The notes beneath the pieces were generated by a model. That model searched no databases. It worked only from the letters and a program-made list of their open reading frames with translations, and had not been told where the DNA came from. A DNA stretch of 64,000 nt from Circinella minor (Eukaryota > Mucoromycota > Mucoromycetes > Mucorales > Lichtheimiaceae). This document shows, in pieces, positions 23,213-36,512 of the stretch (the first letter of the stretch is position 1; each line of letters opens with the position of its first letter). The DNA lies in the NCBI GenBank assembly GCA_016758965.1, contig JAEPRB010000067.1, forward strand, positions 62,001-126,000, read 5' to 3'. A program made the position numbers and the translations under genes.

Positions 23213-24587
23213 ATGACGATTCAAGATCTTGCAGTGTTTGATTTCGATTGGTAATGTGAACATTCATTATTAATTAAAGAAGTTTTTGACTATTTTGTTT
23301 CTTTCTATCTGCTATAAGTAAGGAAATTTAATTTGACTGGGTATATACCATCACTATCACTAGGTCTCTTATTGAAGCAGATAGTGATGCTACTGTCTTT
23401 AAACATTTTTGTCCCGATAAATGGGCCTTGTTGTCAACTTCTTCAGAAAGAATGCAATGGACAGATTTTGTGTAAGTTTACTATAAATGTTATGAACAGA
23501 TAATAGTGAAGATGGATATGTCTGATGATTAATGGTATTATTCATTTTACATACAATACATACGTATATGTAGAGATCAATCCCTTTGTGAAATGCAAGA
23601 TCGAGGTATTACGAAACATGAGATTGAAAAGATTCTGGAAACAATTCAAATGGTAAACTATTTTTTTTTCATGTGTCACAGAAATTACTAAAACAAAAAG
23701 TTGATCTGACATAATGACGTTTTTATTATTAAGGTACCATCTGCTGTTCAATTACTCAAATCACTTCAAGAAAGTAATACACGTGTCCTTATTTTGTCAG
23801 ATGCCAATACATTTTTCATTGATATTATCTTGCGTGTAAGGAATTACATATATTTAAATATAAACTGACAACAAATATATATATATATAAACAAAGTTTT
23901 TAATGATCTTTTTTTTATATATATATTAGGCTCACGGTCTTCGTGATCATATCGCTGATATCATTACAAATCCTGCATATACTGATGATCAAGGTAGATT
24001 ACGTGTGAAAAGACGTATCTTAGTTACAGATCCACAACATAATTGTCCAAATACTTGTACAGTTAACATTTGTAAAGGTAAAAAAAAACTCTATTTTTCT
24101 GTTTTGTGAGAATGGATAGATGATTTCAGGCAATCAAGAACTAATAGTTATTTCAATTTTGTTATATAGGTCAGGAGTTGGATCAGTATACCTCCAAGTA
24201 TGGACCATTTCGACGAGTCATGTATGTTGGTGATGGAATGGTATGTAAAATTTTAATATCATGGGGGGGAAGAAAATGAAGGAATAATAGGATCATGAGA
24301 TTCTTTTTTTTTTATATATACATTTTAGTGTAAAATTTATCTCGCAAAGTTGATTTATTGATTAAATGATTTTATTTAATAATGTGATATTATAGAATGA
24401 TTATTGTCCTGGATTACGTCTTAAGAGTAGCGACAGCTATTTTGTTCGTAATGGAAAAGCATTGGAAAGAGCCTTGTTATCAAAACCAGAAATGGCAAAT
24501 AGAGTTTTAGCACCAGTTACTTATTGGAAAGACCATTCAATTATTGTTGAATCTGTATCCAAACCAACTGTAATACCATCATTGTGA
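23213..24587 (+). CDS. PHOSPHO1/2-type HAD-superfamily phosphatase
   Basis: A 245-residue HAD hydrolase of the Put_Phosphatase (PHOSPHO1/PHOSPHO2) family; vertebrate members act on phosphocholine/phosphoethanolamine or pyridoxal phosphate, while the fungal substrate is not established. Seven exons: 23213-23250, 23364-23471, 23574-23652, 23734-23835, 23930-24077, 24170-24240 and 24396-24587. Seen: motif I VFDFDWSL with nucleophile Asp10 and acid/base Asp12 (fungal members commonly have Trp here), motif II LSDAN, and motif IV YVGDGMNDYCP with Asp180 and Asp184. A Cys-rich stretch (CPNTCTVNICKG) matches the conserved family cysteines. The length is near the family norm, so the protein is complete. 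No targeting signal, hence probably cytosolic. Confidence 0.9.
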
Positions 24588-26084
24588 TGTAACTAATCAT
24601 AGACCTTATTTTTATATGCATAACTGCATTGTATACATATCATTCTTTATTTCCTTTTTCTCCCTCATCATTATCTATCCTTTGTTTATAAAACTAGATC
24701 ACAAAAAACTAGAAACATTACTATTACAAATATATAAATCAAATATTTAGATGAGGGGTGTATCTTCATTTTATTTTTATTTTTTACGTATTTAAATAAC
24801 TTTTTGTGGACAGGTGGCGAGGGTGACCTATACTTTATATATATAAAAAAAGTGGATCGTACTTTTGCTTCAAACAAATGCATGAAGACAGGAATTTGAT
24901 TTGTATGTGCTATTACAGTATATAATATCGTTTATTCATATTACATACGTACATACATATGTATACGGAAAAATAGATTATAAAACACATGGTGCGCACG
25001 AACAATTTTTGTCATATTCATAAAAAAAAGTAATGTCGCTGTTATTGCCTTCAGTGGAAGAAAGAAAAATTTGTTTGAAGTCCAAAAATTGAATCTACTT
25101 AAGGGCCTCGTTACGTTTTTTATTGGATGCATTGTTATTTTTAAGAGAAATGCTGTCGTTTAGTACTTATAAATTATTATTGGCCCAACAATCTATTTAA
25201 TGTTAATTTACAACTACAAGACATGCTTTTTCCCTCAGTATGATAATTATTTTTTATAATAGTGTTCATTCCTTCTCAATGCATATTATTGATTCGACTA
25301 TTATCAATGAGCAGAACTTGTATGGCATTGAAAAAAAATAAAATAAAAGCTTGTTGCTATGGAACACAAGTTTAAATTAAATACAACATATTATAATATA
25401 TATTTTTTATTGTTTCATTAGAGTATAACTGTCGATGCATTAATACATTAGAGAGGAAGAGACTAAATATATACACATTTATAATATTATTACTTAAGTA
25501 ATACAAGTAAACTCAAATGTGCATTTATAGTGCAAACATCAATGCATGGCCAAGTTTCGTAATTTTCATTATATATAAATGATTGACTCCTCTTTCTCTT
25601 TTTCCTTATCTTTGTTTCAACTGAAATTCTCCCTTCTCTTTTTGTTCTCTCATTCAGTTACATTTTGTGCCTTTTTTACAACATCAATAAATTCATGAGT
25701 AACATGCCAAAAACGTATATGATACTATATATCATAAACCGTATTCGTGTTGAAGTGCTAGCTACCACCAGATGCTGCATGGTTATAATTAGGATGCCAA
25801 TGCTTAATATGTTCGTTTGTTAGATCATGGTATTGAATCGAGCCTTATGTTGATTATATTTAGCGGACTGTGATACATATTCTATGCTGCTTCTCGATGT
25901 ATTGTCGTCTTTCAAAAGACTTGATATTTTTCATATTGCGCATGATAAACATAGTTCAGTTGCTTTAGCTCATTTATGTGTTTGATGTCTTGATTAAGTT
26001 TTTGTGACATTATTAAAATACCTTACTAATTCTACGATTCTTTTCATATATGATAGATACTAGATTTCCTCAATAATTCAGGTT
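24588..26084. other. gene-poor spacer upstream of the Tnp2-like remnant
   Basis: AT-rich. The part nearest 26085 (about 25850-26080) may be decayed transposase sequence (fragmentary frames with many stops). No terminal repeat was identified. Confidence 0.45.
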
Positions 26085-28273
26085 ATGGCTGTTCCAGTGA
26101 AGTCTGCAATTTATTGCTTGGATGATTTTCTTTTTTCTCTCTATAAAGAATTAGATGTTCCTCAAAAGTATGGTATCATTATATCTTGTAACGATGGTAC
26201 TTTTCATTTAAAAGTGCATACCCTGTTTATGGCTGGAGATATAGTTGATGTTCAAGAACTTATCTATCATAAAACATCCCACTCTGCGTATGGCTGTCAC
26301 ATGCGCTATATACAGCTTGAAAGCATACCAGAAATGAATCCACCAAGTCTTTTGTTAAAAATCCAAATGGTATATATAAAATGCGTCGCAAAATTGAAGA
26401 CGCGTTTAAAGTAAGTTCAATTGTTCCAGTAAGTCTAAGTTTCAGCAGAACAGCATCCATATGTACTATTCCTCATCTCATGATTATTAGATATATTGTC
26501 TCTTTTATATTTTTGCAAAGAGGCATTACAGCACCTACCCCATTGGTAAAACTAGATGCTTTTCATGAATTTAGTTACGTTTGTTTAGATGCATTACATT
26601 TGTTTGGATTTAATGTTGGAAAGCATATTTGGAAAATGATTGTCTCTTCATATTCCAATGCAGACATTCCCTTCCGATTGCCTCTAAAACGGTGTGAATA
26701 TGTTGGAAAGGCAATTGCCGGCTCGTCGTATTTAATTCCGGGTTTAGTTTCTCATGGTACTTTCAGAGGTGTGTTATATATATTATGTACAGAAGTATTG
26801 ACTTAGTATACTGAAACTAAACATGTGATATTGAGACATTCATAAAAAGCTAGCTAATATGTGTAGCGTCGATTGGATCCTAATGCTGCTATTTGTTCTA
26901 CCAACGATTATTTGTTATCAGATCGTTGAAGAATATAAAGAGCAAGCAAGGGAGCATGTAGAGGCTTTAGTCACCTTATCAAAATTAAGGGTGTGTTATT
27001 GCTCTATCGTGGTATATTGAACAAGATGATATAGTATAAATGGAGAGGTAAAATAATACATCTGTAAGATGCTATTGAGATTGACCATTAAAAACCTTTC
27101 TTGTGCTTTTTTTTGTGTTATGCTGTTATTTTTATGTATAAATGCTTTCAACTTTGGCATAAATATATGAGAAATTACAAGAAGATTATCATAGGGCCAA
27201 TGTCCGGGATATCTACAGCAAGTTTAACGGGGCAATTGGTATTGTAATCTTTTTTATATTATCGCTTACATATTAAAAACAAAAAAGAGACCAAATGTAT
27301 GCTGTATTAACGTTTACAATATAATTACCATCTTAGGACATACACAAAAAACTTATAAAATTCAAAAAAAAAATCCAGGCTTAAATGCTGCCAATGTTCT
27401 GTTGCGCCACCAGGCATGCCATTATTTTGGTATCATATGTAATGACATAAATAATAAAGAAGACGAAATAATCACCAACGTTACATCGACGATGTCTGGA
27501 GGTGCTGCTGATCAGGACAACATATATCACGTGCGCTCAATTAGAAGCAATGGAAACAACAATGGTCCTACCTTCCCCGACTCTCCCGAGTTCTGGGGCT
27601 ATTTTACTACGTAGCTCTATAGAACAATTCATAGAATTAGACTTACTGTCTCATTTGCACACCTACTGGAAACGTCGATTTAGACAATCAAACAACATTC
27701 CTGAAAAACAAAATTTATGCATAGATATTACTATAGGCAAACGAATGTTTTTCAATGGAACCATATATGATAGTTTGGAACACAAGCGTGCAACCCAAAA
27801 AAATTGTCATTTTGTAAAGCTGAGCATACCAGTTGATAAGTATGCAAAAAGAAGTACCAAGTCAAATGCAATGTGGAAAGTTTATTTCGGTGAAGTGCTA
27901 TTATTTTTTGTACACAAGTTCAACGATGGTAAAATTATAAAGCAGTACGTAGCAAATCGTGTTTGAAGATATGTTAACCGACATGTAAAAATTATTATAT
28001 TATATACACTTAGACACAGAAGAAATGCGTTGCTTGGTTCGGGTTGTAAATGCTTCATTAAAAAAGCATACTGGTTGCTCCTATGGATCTCAGTCAATTG
28101 GGAAGGATGGTCATCGAAAGTTGTATGTTGTTGATTGTGACAACATCGACTCGCATGCTGGAATTCTTAGAATGGGAAAAGAGCATGACATAGATAGCAG
28201 TAAGTGCTATTATATCTATCCAGAAATGGTAGCTAATAGCAATGTCGATTTGGGAAAGCTTAGCCAAATATAA
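26085..28273 (+). mobile_element. decayed Tnp2-like (CACTA-type) transposase, C-terminal half
   Basis: Consecutive open pieces resemble Tnp2-type transposases of fungal CACTA elements. At 26085-26400: VPVKSAIYCLDDFLFSLYKE, then a His/Cys segment SAYGCHMRYIQ. From 26521: PLVKLDAFHEFSYVCLDALH followed by LFGFNVGKHIWKMI, which matches the Tnp2 pattern LPYFD...DPMHN...KHLWK. At 26869-26990: VDWILMLLFVLPTIICYQIV. At about 27380-27960: an NAAN segment and a long frame. At 28025-28273: the C-terminus (LYVVDCDNIDSHAG) with a stop. Some joins look like introns (GT/AG near 26410-26520 and 26869-26991), but frameshifts near 26370 and 27600 break the frame. The N-terminal half is missing or unrecognisable. 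Non-functional. Family call is by pattern, not a search. Confidence 0.6.
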
Positions 28274-28999
28274 TAATAAAATTTAGATTAATTTGTTATT
28301 TGATGCTTTCGATTATTTATTTATTTATTTTTGCTGTTTACATCATTTATTCTCTAGTACACTATTTATGCCATTTATTCTCCATTTCAAAATTTGATTA
28401 CCGTATTCCCTTTCTTTAAAAAACAAGATCCAATCAAACTTATAAACTGACTAATATATTTATAGATGGAAAGATTTATTCTTCACATCTACTTTTTTCT
28501 TTACTATCATCATCATCAACCTCCTCATAATCTTCACGGATGTCAAAGAAAAGACCCTTTCTTCATTGGTCAATTAATTCTTGTTGGATTACCTCGAGAT
28601 TTATGTCCAGTAGTCGGCCCAGGTCAAATTAGTCTTCCCATAAATAAATTGATAAATTTTAACCTATTTCCAGTAGTTGACGATGGACTACAAGTAAGTA
28701 CACGACATATGGTAAACCATGCTTGTTGAAGTATTCACCAAGACTGGAAAATGCCGTTATGATTTCTTGTTCGTTCGTATTCTTTGATACTGTCTTGAAC
28801 AAACAGAAATAGTATACGTGCATGTATAACCAATAGCGTCCTCCAGTTGATGTATTAACGCAAATATTATTGCCACATGTATTTTAGCGTCAGGTGGAAA
28901 CACCAAGATACGTATAGTCTCCCTCTTCTGATTCCGGACGCGGCTTACTATATATATATATATATATATATGTGAGTTCATTAGTAAATATATTAGTAT
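28274..28999. other. spacer with unassigned open frames
   Basis: An 87-codon plus-strand frame at 28466-28729 includes QLILVGLPRDLCPVVGPGQI, and a minus-strand frame at 28757-28981 runs through a (TA)n tract. Neither can be tied to a gene. The (TA)n microsatellite lies at about 28949-28971. Confidence 0.35.
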
Positions 29000-29247
29000 T
29001 TATAATATTCTTTGTGTTGAAATTGATTTATTAACGTACAACGGTTCATCACCAGGAGCTTCAGAACTAGAAAAAACAATAGTTGCTCAGTTATTTTATC
29101 ATCAGTACCAACAGTATGTAATAGTAAAATATAAAGATAAGTAACGTACGTTTCAAGTATTTTTAAGAGCTCCTTTGTGGTAAATGTAGTAATGGAGTCA
29201 TCTTGCTCGGTGCTGCTATTATAAAACAATAAATAACCAGATGACAC
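29000..29247 (-). other. possible two-exon coding fragment
   Basis: Exon 29247-29150 (contains TEQDDSITTFTTKELLKILE) joins across a GTACGT...TTTTTCTAG intron to 29066-29000 (SEAPGDEPLYVNKSISTQR, stop TAA) with phase closing. The Asp/Glu/Thr-rich composition resembles real exons, but no in-frame ATG opens it, so it would be the 3' end of a larger or dead gene. No function is proposed. Confidence 0.3.
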
Positions 29248-30315
29248 ATTTATATATGTTACTATATATTATATGACATTTATAAAAAAAATATCAAGGA
29301 TTTACATGTTGGTGTTAAGTTCAAAAAAAGAAAAAAAAAGAACTGTCATAAAAATACTCGATGTCATATTAATATCGTATTGCCGTGGTTTGAGCTACCC
29401 GGCTGTACTCCATTATAATAAATATGGCAGAACAAAAACACTTGCACCACTAGTAGTAACAAAAAGTCATCAAAAGGTGACAGAAAACATCAGAAGTCAT
29501 TAAACCTTAATATTTTTTTATGATGCAGCAAAAAACTATCATTGTTTATCAGCAGCAACATTACACATTACTTCTTTTCTGGAAACAAATTTAAACGGTG
29601 AGATGCAATTTGTGCATAATAGGCGCAATCTATGCACCTTGCTTTCTTTTTTCTATAAAAAGATAAAGTATTAATATAATCATTTTCTAGGTAGATTATC
29701 TGAGCATCAAATGACAACTACGAAGAAAGATATTCACGGACTAGGTAGTACGTGCTACTGGCGCTTGGTTTTTCCCTTTTTAACCAAAGCGATTATACCC
29801 CCCCCCCTGAGTCAAAAAGAAGACCATGCTGAACTTTATTATATATTTTTAGAGGAAAAATAGTATTAATAGTGCTGTCTATGTTACCCTTGCTTATCCC
29901 TAAAGTTATATAGACTTCATTCCAGGGGCTTATAGTTGGTAAGAGGACTTTTTTTTCTTGGCATTTAGAAATCTTTTTTTATTTTATTAGATGGGGATAC
30001 AGTAGTAAATGTAATCCCCCCTTTTTTTTCTGTAGAATAAATTTAATGTAATTATAATAATATGATGAATATAATGTGGGAAAGTCAAGAAGAATATGAA
30101 AGAAATAAAAATAAAGTGGAAGATGAGAAAAAAGATGTGTTTGTGATTACAGCCAACAAAGGAAGAAGGGAAAAGAGAGATGACGAATGGGATGATAAAA
30201 ATAAGTGTATGATAATGAGAGGATAATATAAGAAAAAGATAAACAGACGAAGAAGAAAATGTTATGGAAAAGACAGAAAAGAAGTAGAACAAGTATGATA
30301 TTATTGATGTTTTTT
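29248..30315. other. spacer 3' of the SFC1-like gene, no gene supported
   Basis: Includes a run of nine C near 29801 and the 3' UTR of the minus-strand carrier gene. The purine-rich stretch at 30050-30290 gives long Phe/Ser/Ile minus-strand frames that are compositional artefacts. Confidence 0.5.
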
Positions 30316-31884
30316 CTACTTTTGAGTAGCCATCTTGGTAATTTCACCATCTTGTACTTTTTCAGAGAATACATCGAGCCAACCACGGACCTTTTCATAA
30401 ACCATAAAAGTAACGGCCTGACCAGGTGCTACACGAAGCAATCGTGGTGTCAAACCCTTATAGAATGCTCGAGGACCTTCCTTTTGTAAAATTTCAGTTG
30501 TCACTGTCTTGAAACGATCCCATCCCTTTCCAGGCGCACTAGATTTTTGAATACGAGTTTTGATAGTATCAATTGGAGCATTCGACAAAGGTCCTAATTA
30601 TATTAAAATAAAAAAAATTCACAGAAACACACGTTCACATATTTAGAACTCTTTTCTCTTACATATATTAAATAATCCAGTCCAAATAAGGGTTATATAT
30701 ATAGTACTTACCCATAGCTCCCGAAATACCACCAAGAAGTAAATGTTGATAAGAAGGTAGTTCATCAAGATTTTGTACGCGACGGGCATATTTCTTCATC
30801 TCTTGATAAGCTGTAAAGTTTGCAGCTTGATTTGTGGCTAATTATAACAATAACCATTATTATATTAATAATTGAGTTACACATGTATCACACCAGTTCT
30901 CTCCCCTTTCTTTTCTTATATTTCAATGTTCCATTTCCACATAATTTGCTTGTATTTAATGTAACAAACAGATAAAAATAACCATAAATAATAAATTTAC
31001 CTTGTCTCAATGCAGTCAATGTGACACCTTTATATAATGCTCGAACACCTTCTTCTTTAACGATTGTATAGGCAGCATGTGGTGCATTGCGATATTTTGG
31101 AATATCCATAGGATCAGCCATGGAATGACGTTGCGCCTACAATAAAATAAAAATAAAATAGAAACAACCCAAGTCCTTAGTTAACTGACCATTTTTCATT
31201 ATTATAAAACGTTTAAAAACGAACAACAATAGTGAAAAAAAACTTCATCTCATTAAATATTATTTATACCTGTAAGCGAATCTTAATTAAATCCATGGGA
31301 GATACCACAAGTACAGCTTCAGTTGTACCAGCAGCTAAACCAGCTATTCGTTATTAAAAAAGACACGTTCAAAAATATTGAATTAGAATAAAGTTCTCCA
31401 AAACTAAGGTGAAATTTGTTTTTTTGCTTTTGTTGTTTCTTACCAAAAAAGACGGCACCAGTACTAACGTTTCCAGTTTCATCAGCTAACCAAGACTTGT
31501 ATAATTCAAATGAACTAAAACGAATAGCCATCTTAGGTACAATACCAGATACAACAGCGCCTAAACCCTTGTAGAGAGCCCAAAAAGATTCGTTCTTGAT
31601 GATTTTAAGACCTACACCGGCAAATCCAAGACGTTTTCCCTAAAGTAAGCGAGTCAATAATGATGATAAATAAGCAGATGTACACATATTATATAGTAGA
31701 GTTGGGAAACAAAAAAGAAAAAGTTTGTATTTACCCCCATGTTTCGATTCACGTTCTTAGAAAGTTGCATTCTGACTTTGATAGTATCAAGAGGATGACA
31801 AGTACAGGCTTCCATAAGACCAGCACATCCACCGGCAACCAAATGTGTAACTAATGAAGTGGGCTTCTTGTTATCTCGGCTCAT
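30316..31884 (-). CDS. SFC1: mitochondrial succinate/fumarate carrier
   Basis: Exchanges cytosolic succinate for mitochondrial fumarate across the inner membrane, linking the glyoxylate cycle to gluconeogenesis. It has 319 residues in six exons: 31884-31735, 31639-31444, 31343-31270, 31136-31001, 30837-30712 and 30593-30316. Three carrier repeats each bear the PX[DE]XX[KR] signature: HPLDTIKVRMQ (about residue 31), SPMDLIKIRLQ (about 131) and APIDTIKTRIQ (about 234). Stretches such as ALYKGLGAVV, IVPKMAIRFSS, AAYTIVKEEGV, LRQATNQ and RVAPGQAVTF match Sfc1/Acr1 rather than other carriers. The length is normal. The frame is open 7 codons upstream of the chosen ATG but only to a TTG. Confidence 0.93.
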
Positions 31885-32820
31885 TTTTGTTTGCGTTTGA
31901 ATCAAAAATCAAATAGGGAAAAAATTGGTTATTGAAAAAGAAAAAGAAAGAAAGTGCTATTATATAAAACTCAGTTAAATGGCACATTGTTTTTATAAGC
32001 AAAAATAATAATAATAATGTTTATCAACTAGAAGACTTGGCATACACTTTCATTTAAATTCGGGGGTTGGATGAAAAAAAGGGGGAGTGGATTGTAAGAT
32101 AATCATAACACTTAGGGAGTTTGGCACATACAAAAAAAAGGGACTCCCCTGGAGAAAGCACACATACATACATACATAAAAAGGGGGTTGATAAATTTAA
32201 ACAGACGAGAGAGGCGTTTGACGACGGCGAAGATATGGTTTTTTTTAGGCTTCAAAATTTCGATTATAGTGTCTTCAATAATTTTTTTTTTCGTTCCCTC
32301 CTTATATGATAATCATAATATTTAGTGGATGATCCATTTGTATTGTCAATAAAAATGATTTTTTTTATTATTAGATCCCTTTTTTAAGTCCCTTTGATAA
32401 AAATTCGATCTTTAAATCTTTTAATTTCAAAATAATCCAACAATAACCGTAAACAAATGAGCAAGAAGTTTTCCTCTTTGTTGAAGCACAAGATGCGGCA
32501 TCAAATTTATTAGATTTCCGCTCCTTATAGATATGCTGATCATGGTATTCAAATTACTATTAATCCATCATCATCATAATGTATACTTACAAAGTCAAAT
32601 ACAATATCTGCATAGAAACTTCCTTTGGATATGCATTGAAAGTTCGGTTATGGTAATAAAACTGCCTCGCATCCTCTTTTCTTTTTTTTTTATCTAATCA
32701 TCTTTTCTTTCCTTCACATCAAATGCAAATGTAGTCTGCAAAACTCCGCATGCCATTTTCATCAATATCATCACTTTTATTTTTTATTTGTTGCATCGAT
32801 ACCAAAAGATCATCCCCGAA
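31885..32820. other. divergent intergenic region between SFC1 and YME2 genes
   Basis: Probably holds both promoters. A short upstream frame begins at ATG 32457 (about 18 codons) and could be a leader ORF for YME2 if transcription starts that early. No other coding sequence. Confidence 0.5.
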
Positions 32821-35800
32821 ATGATTCCAAGGTTTGGAGTCTACAATGGTCAACAAGCGCGTCTTTTTTATAGTCAGTATTCTAGACCCAATGGTTTATT
32901 AAATACTAGTAATCGACGTAATTTTACATGTAGTAGCATCCGTCGTCAAGCAACTCAGGGACCTCATGATCCTGTCACTGGCATCCCGGTAAAAAAAACT
33001 GCTACTTCTTTTTGCCTTCAACACAATAAATGGGTTCCATAGTAACGCAGGTATACGAAAAAAAGTCAAAATATTAACTTTGTAAATGTTTATGTGTGTA
33101 TATTTTATTTGTCTGTTTACAAAAAAAAAAGCTCAAAGGAGGTATAAAACAAGCAAGTGGTGAAGCTGGAAAGCAAGAACAAACAGCCATGTTATACCTT
33201 GACAATATGTTTCCGCTGCGATTTAATGCTCTTGATATACGACAATGGTTTTTCCGAAGCAAAAAAAGGTGTTTAGATACTCGTGCAGCTAAAGTTATCC
33301 CAACAACTGAAGAGATTGGACATGGATTCACTGTAAAAAATTTGGAGGCAAGGTACGAAAAAAAAAAAAAAAGATTGGTGACCACAAGAAGTTTATGAAC
33401 AAAAAAAATCAAAACAGGACGAGTTTTCCCCTAATATTATATAAATAAATATTTTATATATATATAGAACTAAAGACGGTGGAGCTCTTGTAGAATTTGG
33501 ATTTAAATGTAGTTTGGAAGACAAAAAAGCAGTTGCCAAGGAAATTGTGGAAAAGATTGAAAACCACATGAAAGAGCATAATGTCGTAGCTTCTTTCAAT
33601 TTACAACCTATACGTGCATTTTTAGTTAAAGGTGAACCCTTTTTAGAAGACATTGTCGTGAGGTATCCAACACCTCGTTTACGCGTCGAATTTCAAGGTG
33701 AACCTGTTACTGTGGAACGACTATATAAACATCTTCGTGAATATGGAAAAATTTATGATATTGCACTTCATCCGAATCCATTTACTTCGAAAGAACCTGC
33801 ACGTTATGCTATTGTTCAATTCACGCGTGTTCGATCGGCTACTAGCGCTCGTAATTGTCTTCACGGGCATTTAATCCAAGGTAATCGACTTAATATTTTA
33901 TACGAACGCCAATTGGTAAGTCTGAATTATAATTGCCAATCATTACTTCATTATCAACTGGATAACTTTTTAACAAGAAAAAAACTTTTCATTGCTATGG
34001 GATTGGAAACGTGTGGGGATTATACCTATACCTTTAGCGTACAAATGTGGTTAAAGAATGGATTGTGGAACATCCAAAAATTACTATTCCTATTTTTGCT
34101 GCTCTTCTTGCCGGTTTAACATATTCAATTTTCGATCCCATGCGTGAATTCTCCATTGCTTCACGTGTCACTCAACGATTTAATCTTGAGGAATATGCAT
34201 TTTATCGATGGTTAAGACGAGAGACATGGGCACGACTTGTATCAGCAGATCGACATATGGATCAAGCAACTATATTTGAAGAAGATGCTGATGACATTAA
34301 AAAGATTCAATCTTGGTTAAGAGAAATTCCTGGTAAATAAAAGATAACCTAGAATCATTCTGGTTTTGGAGTGGACGAAAGAAAAACCATGTTTTTATAA
34401 ACGCATTATTCATTTGGGTTTATTATTATAGAGACTTTTGTTGTCGTTACTGGTCCAAGAGGGTCCGGAAAAGTAAGTATATATACATATATATATATAT
34501 ATATATTACGCAAAAGTTGTTATGATCTAATATATAAATATACCTATAATACTTTATTTTTCTCACTTACTTTGTTATTTAGACTGGAGTGGTGAAGGCA
34601 GCTCTTTCAGATCGACGGTAAGAAGAAGGAAGAAAAATATGCATAATATGCATAGTTTTTTTTGAATGGATAAAAGAAACTAATATTATTGTTGCTTGAT
34701 TGGTCTCTGGTTATTTTTTATTAATTATTTTATATACAGCAACAAGATTATCATCGACTGTGAAGAAATTGCCAATACCCGTAACCAATCTGAAATGATC
34801 GTCGAATTAGCTAAACAAATCGGTTATTTCCCGGTATTCACCTGGATTTCCTCTCTAGGAAAGCTGCTCGATACAGTCATTGCAGCATCAACAGGACAGA
34901 GTGCCGGAATAGCTAGCTCACCCGAAGCACAAATTCAAAAGATCTTGGAATCTGCAGCCATTGCACTCCGTGACGTTTCACCACAGTCTGAAAATTTTAA
35001 GGAAGATAATAGAAAAAAGGTCGATAAAGGTGTTGTAAACGTTGTTAAGCGTTGGGTTGGTAAAGAGCTTGGAGTAAAGGATGATCAAGATAGAGACCCA
35101 CACGATGTTCGTGCCGATATTCCGGTGATTGTATTTGATAATTTCATGCATCGAGAATCTGCCCAGACCGAACAGCTTTGGGTAGAAATGGCCAATTTTG
35201 CTGGTCTCTTGATTGAAAATGAAGTAGCTCACGTTGTCTTTGTCAGTTCGAATGTTGCTGTGCACAAGGTTTTAAACAAAGGTAATTTTTTTTGTTTATT
35301 CTGTATTCAGGCAGAAAATGAATAACAATAATGTATATAATGTGCTAACATAATATATAAATTGGTAGCATCGCCTGGACGAAGCTTCGAAACAATCCAA
35401 ACAACCGATGCATCGCCTGAAATGGCAATGTCTTTTATTAGTAGACAACTCGATACCAAAGAGCTTGATAATGAAAAGCTACGTTATGTTGTGGTGGCAT
35501 TAGGTGGTCGACTCACTGAATTAGAACTTTTGGTACAAAAACTGAAAATGGGCATGAGTCCATCAGGTAAATTATATATACAACGTTTTTTGGCTTGTTT
35601 GTTTGATTGGATGAAGTTTGTAATTGGGTTTATTTGTTATGCAAAATTCACTTGTTTGCCTTATCGATAAATTGCTTGTTTATTATTGTTAGATGCCCTT
35701 GATGACATTGTTCAACGCACAGTTATTGAGATCCGTAAATATGGATTTAATGAAACAGCAGATTTTGATGAACATCAAATGGAATGGAATAGTATTCAAT

Positions 35801-36512
35801 TCTGGGAAATTGTCAAAGGTTTATCTCAAAACAAAAGCGTAAGTTTTCTTTTTGTTATTAATGTTATTTATTAGTATATTTATCCCTTGAAGTTAACATC
35901 TTGTAACGATACCCTTTTTTTTTGGGATGGACGAGAGATGGGGGGGGATTAACGGACTCTCTGGCTATATTGACATTAATCAATTATTAATAATAGGTGA
36001 ATTTTGATGGACTGAAATTTGGTACCTTTTTTAAAGGAGATGAGAAACCTATTTGGGCCATGGAACGTGCAGAGCTTATTACGATTCTTTATAAAGATGG
36101 TAAGAATATTATTTAATTTATTAATAAATGTAATAAAAACAAATTTATTAACAAAACATACTGTCATTGTTATTGTCTAGGACGTGCCAATTCAATTCGA
36201 CCAGGGAACCCAGTAATGTATACAGCATTTGATCGACTTGTTTCAGATAAAGTGTTTGCTGCCACGATGGAAATTGAAACCAATCAATTCCTTAAGAAAT
36301 TAGCCGAGGATAGTATAGCAAAGTTTGAAGAAACTGTGACCTCTCTATCCAATATTTATAATGGTAGACCACCAAAAGAAATTGACACTCGTATTCGATA
36401 CCTTCTTAAAAAGATTGATAAAACCCAAAAGGATATTGAATTATATGAAGCAAGAATTACAGAAGCAAAACAAATGGTTATCACTGCATGGGAAGATTGT
36501 AACTCGTCCTGA
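32821..36512 (+). CDS. YME2: mitochondrial escape protein 2 (YME2), inner-membrane RRM/AAA-like protein
   Basis: Mitochondrial inner-membrane protein affecting mtDNA nucleoid structure and escape. It has 842 residues in eleven exons: 32821-32988, 33132-33352, 33468-33915, 34038-34332, 34432-34472, 34583-34617, 34740-35281, 35369-35566, 35693-35838, 35997-36099 and 36181-36512. Seen: a basic, Arg/Ser-rich N-terminus fitting a mitochondrial presequence (NRRNFTCSSIRRQ); an RRM-like segment in exon 3 (YKHLREYGKIYDIAL, YAIVQFTRVRSA); a transmembrane helix at about 292-310 (ITIPIFAALLAGLTYSIF); a P-loop GPRGSGKT at about 385-392; a Walker-B-like strand IPVIVFDNF; and a C-terminal coiled segment. 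The P-loop Lys and Thr codons are separated by an intron. Exons 5 and 6 are only 41 and 35 nt. The start is the first in-frame ATG; the frame continues upstream to TTG only. Confidence 0.92.
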
